A stretch of DNA of 64,000 nt, from NCBI RefSeq assembly GCF_009828115.1, contig NZ_WTYL01000001.1:1-64000 (forward strand), given 5' to 3'. This document shows, one piece after another, positions 59,775 through 64,000 of the stretch (position 1 is the first letter of the stretch; every line of letters starts with the position of its first letter). Source of the stretch: Allopontixanthobacter sediminis (lineage in GTDB: Bacteria; Pseudomonadota; Alphaproteobacteria; Sphingomonadales; Sphingomonadaceae). Made by a program: the position numbers and the translations under genes. Under the pieces are notes generated by a model, which had not been told where the DNA came from, ran no database searches, and saw nothing but the letters and a program-made list of their open reading frames with translations.

Positions 59775-60512
59775 ATGGCCGTCGATGAAACTTTGTTGTA
59801 CCCGTATCTCTCGAAAATCGAGCGTCGCGACCCGTTGTCCGAGGTAGCCCGTGCCGCTTTTCTGAAGCTGCCTATCGAATACGAGACTTACGATATCTAT
59901 CACGATATCTTCAAGGAAGGGAGCCGACCCACGCGGGCCTGCCTGATAATAGAGGGCATTGCCAGTCGCTATAAAACACTGAGGAACGGTGCGCGGCAGA
60001 TCAATTCCTTCCATCTTGCCGGAGACATGGTCGATCTTCACGCTGGCTTGCTGACCTTCGCCGATGGCGGCGTTCGAACACACACGTAAACCACGATTGT
60101 GACGATCGCCTGTGACGATATTCTCGACCTTGCGGCGAAATATCCGGAATGGGGGCGTGCATTCTGGTTCGACACTCTGGTGGAAGCGTCGATTTTCCGC
60201 GAATGGACGGTATGTCTTGGCCGCCGCAATGCGGTGGCGCGGGTGGCCCATCTGCTGCTCGAGTTCAGCGTGCGCTTCGAAATGACCGGAAACGGCGACG
60301 GCAAGTCCTTCATTCTGCCGATCACCCAAGCCGATATTGCCGACGCTGTCGGATTGAGCGCGGTCCATACCAACCGTAGCATCCAGCATTTGCGCCAGAG
60401 CGGGGAGATCAGCACGGATGGTCGCACCGTGACAATAGAAGACTACGCGGCGCTCGAGAAGGTCGCTCTCTTCGACCCGGCGTACCTTCACCTCGGCGGT
60501 CCGCGCCGATGA
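59775..60512 (+). pseudogene. Crp/Fnr-family regulator interrupted by an in-frame TAA
   Basis: Codons 1-104 encode the N-terminal cyclic-nucleotide-like domain: YETYDIYHDIFKEGSRPTRA, ARQINSFHLAGDMVDLHAGL, FADGGVRTHT. A TAA (60087-60089) then stops translation. Without any change of frame the text continues TTIVTIACDDILDLAAKYPE, ASIFREWTVCLGRRNAVARV, LPITQADIADAVGLSAVHTN (the HTH) and ALFDPAYLHLGG. Both halves match one Crp/Fnr protein of about 245 residues. A GTG at 60099 lies 10 bases after the stop. It may be a recent pseudogene, a sequencing error, or a split gene with re-initiation. It has a good ribosome site and sits next to the oxidase genes. Confidence 0.8.
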
Positions 60513-60673
60513 TTTGAGAGCTGGAAACTAGTGCCGTGCAAAGGGCTGCGGCGGTTTCCGACAGGGGTCTCGCCGCTCAGTTCGCATGCCAAACGGAACT
60601 TTAGGTTAAAGCGAACATTCCATTGAAGTCCGCCGACATGCCAATTTCCCCATGACTGGTTGTTTGCGCGGCA

Positions 60674-61621
60674 ATGTCACCGGAGTCTTCTGCATCTGCC
60701 GGTGCATTTCCACTCAATGGAGAATTAGCTATTAGCGGCAACGAAGAAAGAAGTTCAGTTTCCTCTCCCGATGCGGCGACTTCCTTCCAGAACGCGGGCG
60801 CGCGTTGGTGGAGAATCGCCAAGGCTACCTGGGCCGAGGCTAGCAAGGATAATCTGAGCCTGATTGCGTCGGGCGTCGCTTTCTACGCGTTCACCTCGTT
60901 CGTGCCCACGCTTGCGGCAGTCGTGTTGAGTTATGGGCTGTTTGCCGAGCCGGAACAGGTTGCCCGCCATATTTCCGCACTGGCCGCGATCATGCCGGAC
61001 GAAGCTGCCGAGATCATCGGGCGGCAACTCAGCGGTATGGTCGAGATTGCCAGTTCGGCGGTGGGGATCGGCCTCTTCCTGTCTCTCGGCCTGGCACTTT
61101 ACGGAACGATGAAGGGTGCCGGTGCAATGGTCACCGCGCTCAACATCGTGTTCGAGGTCAGGGAAAGCCGCTCGTTCGTCTGGAGCACACTGGTGTCGAT
61201 TGCCGTTGCAGGCGGAATGATCGGGATATTTCTCCTCGCCAGCATCGCGATATCGGCGATAACCCTGCTTCAGGGGATCCTGCCGGACATGGGCGGAACG
61301 GTGCGGACGGCCGTCCAGATCGGTTTCTGGATAATCGCTGCGATGGCTGTCCGGGTCGCCATATCCACCTTGTACCGCTTCGCGCCGAGCCGTCCGCCGT
61401 GTCCGGAAAGCTGGCTAAAGCCCGGTTCTGCCTTCGCGACAGTGGGCTGGATCGCCGCGACCGCCGGATTTGCCTTCTATGTGCGAGACTTTGGCAGCTA
61501 CAACGCCACCTATGGTGCGCTCGGGGCCGTCGTTATCTTTCTGACCTGGCTCTACCTTTCGGCATACATAATCCTGCTCGGCGCGGAACTGAACCGTATC
61601 CTCGAACGCGGCGATGCGTGA
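60674..61621 (+). CDS. YihY/virulence factor BrkB-family membrane protein
   Basis: A 315-residue membrane protein with six helices after a 50-residue polar N-terminus. DNLSLIASGVAFYAFTSFVP is the signature of the family, and NATYGALGAVVIFLTWLYLS with IILLGAELN marks the C-terminal end. The function of this family is not settled; earlier links to ribonuclease BN are wrong. The start has no strong ribosome site, so the first 40 residues are uncertain. A 6-bp stem (GCGAGA...TCTCGC, 61630-61647) lies just after the stop but has no T-run. Confidence 0.85.
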   Translation: MSPESSASAGAFPLNGELAISGNEERSSVSSPDAATSFQNAGARWWRIAKATWAEASKDNLSLIASGVAFYAFTSFVPTLAAVVLSYGLFAEPEQVARHISALAAIMPDEAAEIIGRQLSGMVEIASSAVGIGLFLSLGLALYGTMKGAGAMVTALNIVFEVRESRSFVWSTLVSIAVAGGMIGIFLLASIAISAITLLQGILPDMGGTVRTAVQIGFWIIAAMAVRVAISTLYRFAPSRPPCPESWLKPGSAFATVGWIAATAGFAFYVRDFGSYNATYGALGAVVIFLTWLYLSAYIILLGAELNRILERGDA

Positions 61622-61730
61622 CCGACTGGGCGAGATAAATCTCTCGCTGGGACGACCAAATTTTCGGACCCAATTCCGACGCGCCTCGTTAGTTAAGCAG
61701 TCGAATTACTAGATCAATAGGTATGAATGG

Positions 61731-62744
61731 ATGACTTGGAATCTGAAGCCACTCGCGGAACAAACCTTAGTCGTAACGGGCGCTACGTCCGGTCATGGGC
61801 TGTGCACGGTGCAGATGGCTGCAGCGCGCGGCGCTCGGGTGATGTTGGTCGCGCGGGATGAGGCGGCGCTCCGGCAAATTGTCCAAGAAATTAACGGTGA
61901 GGGGGGCACAGCGGATTTCGTGGTTGCCGATGTCGGCAACAAGGAGGACGTCGACCGTATCGCGCAGCGCACAATCGAGTGTTTCGGCGGGTTCGATACC
62001 TGGGTAAACAATGCAGGTGTCGGCGTTTACTCGAAATTGCTTGAGCTACCGATCGAGGATCATCGGCAACTGTTCGAAACCAATTACTGGGGGGTCGTCT
62101 ACGGATCCACCGCGGCAGCCAACCACCTCAAGGATCGGACTGAATGCGGAGCCATTATCAATGTCGGATCTATCAACAGTGATATGAGCGGCCCAATCCT
62201 GGCCGCCTACAACGCTTCCAAACACGCGGTGAAGGGCCTTACGGATGCGCTGCGTATCGAGTTGGCCAACGAAGGCGCGCCGGTCTCTGTCACCCTGATC
62301 AAGCCAAGCGCAATTGGCACACCGTTTCCCCAGCATGGCCGGAACCTGACCGGTTTTCGTGCCCGTTTACCCCGGCCAATGTATGCGCCGGAACTAGTCG
62401 CGGAAGCCATCCTCGACGCTGCCGAGCATCCGCGACGCGCGGTCACGGTCGGCGGAGCGGGCAAATTACAGGTTCTGGGGGCGACAATCCTCCCTTGGTT
62501 GTACGACCGCGTGGCGGGTTCGATGGCCACCAAATTGGCCGACCCAGACGAGCCATCCGCTCACGTCGAGGGCAATTTGTATGCCCCGCAACATGACGAC
62601 GGCAAGGTCGAAGGACGTCAGCATGGACGGAGCATGAGCATCTTTTCTACCGCCAACCGCCACCCGAAAACCGCCTTGAGCCTGTTCGCCGTCATCGGAG
62701 GGATAGCCGCCGTGGCAGTCACACGCCGAATTTCCAGATCCTAA
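61731..62744 (+). CDS. Extended SDR oxidoreductase with C-terminal membrane segment
   Basis: A 337-residue SDR. VVTGATSGHGLCTVQMAA is the glycine motif, VNNAGVGVYS follows, and NVGSINSDMSGPILAAYNASKHAVKG supplies Ser, Tyr and Lys. SAIGTPFPQHGRNL comes after strand 6. The end carries 80 extra residues closing in a short hydrophobic segment (LSLFAVIGGIAAVAVT), probably a membrane anchor. It acts on an unknown alcohol or ketone. It stands alone between the YihY gene and a small convergent gene, and it differs from the five SDRs of the catabolic region. Confidence 0.87.
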   Translation: MTWNLKPLAEQTLVVTGATSGHGLCTVQMAAARGARVMLVARDEAALRQIVQEINGEGGTADFVVADVGNKEDVDRIAQRTIECFGGFDTWVNNAGVGVYSKLLELPIEDHRQLFETNYWGVVYGSTAAANHLKDRTECGAIINVGSINSDMSGPILAAYNASKHAVKGLTDALRIELANEGAPVSVTLIKPSAIGTPFPQHGRNLTGFRARLPRPMYAPELVAEAILDAAEHPRRAVTVGGAGKLQVLGATILPWLYDRVAGSMATKLADPDEPSAHVEGNLYAPQHDDGKVEGRQHGRSMSIFSTANRHPKTALSLFAVIGGIAAVAVTRRISRS

Positions 62745-62797
62745 AAGCCTGCGCCGCTACCCGGCGCTACCGACTACGGATTGTACAAGGCTAGCAA

Positions 62798-63001
62798 TCA
62801 GTCCGTTGGATATTTGGGGCCGCGCGGAGCGTCGTCGGAGCGGCCTTTCCGGGACGGCTTCGCGTTCGGGTTCCGGGTTTCTTCCGGATAGTCTTCCGGC
62901 GTGACTACCGATTGATTACGGATTGAATTGGCCAGCTGGCTATTCTGGCCGGGATTGTCCGACGTTGGCAAATCGGCATTTTCCATATCCTTCTTAGACA
63001 C
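62798..63001 (-). CDS. Small hydrophilic hypothetical protein
   Basis: A 67-residue polar protein rich in Asn, Pro, Asp, Ser and Lys: NLANSIRNQSV-like middle, EDYPEETRNPNAKPSRKGRS end. It has no hydrophobic core and is probably disordered. GTG at 63001 is preceded by AAGGAAGG eight bases upstream, which is the main evidence that it is real. No family is recognised. Confidence 0.55.
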   Translation of the reverse strand: MSKKDMENADLPTSDNPGQNSQLANSIRNQSVVTPEDYPEETRNPNAKPSRKGRSDDAPRGPKYPTD

Positions 63002-63048
63002 GATTGTTTCCTTCCTTGTTCAAGTTGTGTTCGGACGGCAGCGCCAGG

Positions 63049-63570
63049 TCATGCCGCTTCGACGGAATGCGCAAGAAGTTGCAAACCCGCTTGCAAGGCA
63101 TCGGTTCTGATACGGTCGCGGCCGCTGGGGCCGAAATGCTCTTCCTGATGCAATGTGATCCCCGACCTGCTTGCTACCGCAAGGTGCACGAGGCCTTCCT
63201 CGTCATCCTCTCCAGCCGGGCCTGCAAAGCCGGTAATCGACAAGGCGAGGTCGGCGCGGCAACGGTCGAGCGCTTTCTCGGCCATCTCGATAGCCACCAG
63301 CTTGCTGACTGCGCCATGGATTTCAAGAAGTTCGGGCGAGATGCCGAGCAACCGGGTCTTGGCAGAATCCGAATAGACCACAAACCCGCATTCAAAACAG
63401 TGGCTTACTCCCGTCACATCGGTCAGGACGGTGGATAACAGGCCGCCGGTGCAACTCTCGGCCGTAGCGATCTGCAATTCCTTGTGGTCCGCGGTTTTCA
63501 GCAAACTCGCTGCAAGACCGCGGGCCTTGGAGGTGAGGATCGTGTTGAGGTCAGGCGATGCGCTGTGCAT
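63049..63570 (-). CDS. pncC: Nicotinamide-nucleotide amidohydrolase (CinA C-terminal domain protein)
   Basis: A 173-residue stand-alone CinA-C domain. IATAESCTGGLLSTVLTDV is the catalytic loop with Ser and Thr, VVYSDSAKTRLLGIS follows, and LSITGFAGPAGEDDEEGLVHLAVAS is the second diagnostic block. It removes the amide of NMN in pyridine-nucleotide recycling, in the cytosol. About 47 bases separate it from the small hydrophilic gene on the same strand. Confidence 0.93.
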   Translation of the reverse strand: MHSASPDLNTILTSKARGLAASLLKTADHKELQIATAESCTGGLLSTVLTDVTGVSHCFECGFVVYSDSAKTRLLGISPELLEIHGAVSKLVAIEMAEKALDRCRADLALSITGFAGPAGEDDEEGLVHLAVASRSGITLHQEEHFGPSGRDRIRTDALQAGLQLLAHSVEAA

Positions 63571-63710
63571 GGTCGGGGGCGCGATATGAGCAAGGTTGCA
63601 ACTTCATTCTCCCGGGTGTTCGGGCCCGGCGCTCCGAGTCCCGGCGGGGACTGATCTCCAGCCCAACCAGTTGAGGAAACGCCAAACCCTGACTGCATCT
63701 CGATCTTTAG

Positions 63711-64000
63711 CCATTATGGCTGGTTTGTGGCTGGCGGCGTATCGACCGCCTGCAGCGCGAAGGGTACATCCGCAAACAGGTGGCGATCCTCGATCGCCGA
63801 AAAGTGGGCCTGAACGCCCATGTGTTCGCCCAGGTTAAGCTCAACGCTCACGGACGCGCGAACCTCGACGAATTCAGCGCTGCGATCCAGGATTTTCCCG
63901 AAGTGCTCGACGCTTATGTCCTGATGGGCACGACGGATTTCATGCTGCGGGTCGTGACCCAGGACATCGATGCCTATGAACGCTTCTTCTTCGACCAGTT
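63711..64000 (+). pseudogene. Lrp/AsnC-family regulator with disrupted HTH region, running off the window
   Basis: The frame open from 63711 to the end gives WRRIDRLQREGYIRKQVAIL, VGLNAHVFAQVKLNAHGRAN, PEVLDAYVLMGTTDFMLRVV, a clear Lrp/AsnC effector domain joined to the last helix of its HTH. The start of the HTH is not in this frame: a TAG ends it at 63708-63710. Helix-like text (SRSLAIMAGLWLAAY) lies in another frame just before, so a base was probably lost or gained between 63715 and 63740. The C-terminal end is outside the window. Confidence 0.6.

Noticed and set aside
61630-61647. Rho-independent terminator after the YihY/BrkB gene
   Set aside because: The stem GCGAGA/TCTCGC is only six pairs and no T-run follows.

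Overview
The window reads as chromosome of a GC-rich alphaproteobacterium, most likely a sphingomonad (Sphingomonadales: Sphingomonas/Novosphingobium/Erythrobacter-like). Grounds: a TonB-dependent receptor beside Rieske oxygenases, dense divergent catabolic operons with ATGA/TGATG overlaps, a cysD-cysNC-cysQ sulfate operon, and protein style throughout. No rRNA, complete tRNA, CRISPR array or intact transposase was seen.

Layout. (1) 1-321: 3' end of a class III alcohol dehydrogenase. (2) 322-1148: gene-free scar with an 18-base copy of a tRNA-Ser 3' end (743-760) and a GGGGTACA direct repeat (665-684), which looks like an old integration site. (3) 1149-8986: a compact lipid/isoprenoid-looking locus. 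Plus-strand ispH, an acyltransferase and a polyprenyl synthase run head-on, with a 15-base overlap, into an eight-gene minus-strand operon: a repeat protein, three beta-sandwich-like proteins, two small unknowns, a CrtC/AttH-like lipocalin and an SCP2-like protein. I know no described system with this composition; it is the best candidate for a new one. (4) 9466-37574: about 28 kb of catabolism. It carries three Rieske oxygenases with one Rieske ferredoxin, an acetoin-dehydrogenase-type E1alpha/E1beta/E2 set, a TonB receptor, a PQQ/heme dehydrogenase, acyl-CoA dehydrogenase, acyl-CoA ligase, class III CoA transferase, MaoC hydratase, a thiolase-like/DUF35 pair, five SDRs, two VOC proteins and two ABM monooxygenases. 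(5) 37715-41309: cysQ, cysNC, cysD. (6) 41347-43560: a graveyard with a broken zinc alcohol dehydrogenase, a broken glycoside hydrolase and a repeat shared with the edge of region 4. (7) 43566-52922: PHB-depolymerase-type esterase, hybrid histidine kinase plus KaiC-like ATPase, a secreted metallopeptidase, an esterase, a sorbosone-type dehydrogenase and a DUF2231 protein. (8) 53032-59351: a caa3-type cytochrome oxidase locus with fused subunits I+III, followed by a Crp/Fnr regulator split by an in-frame TAA. (9) 60674-64000: YihY/BrkB protein, SDR, small protein, PncC and a damaged Lrp/AsnC regulator running off the end.

Working together. The catabolic region looks like one regulon. A 15-base motif close to ACATGCATGATTGTT recurs at six intergenic positions (12.88, 14.42, 15.27, 23.71, 30.87 and 36.69 kb), five of them divergent promoter regions, and a TetR gene lies beside one copy. 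A plausible scheme is outer-membrane uptake, periplasmic alcohol oxidation, ring or side-chain oxygenation, CoA activation and beta-oxidation-type or retro-aldol cleavage, with the 2-oxo-acid/diketone dehydrogenase taking a late fragment. The substrate cannot be named from sequence; an alicyclic, terpenoid or steroid-like compound fits best.
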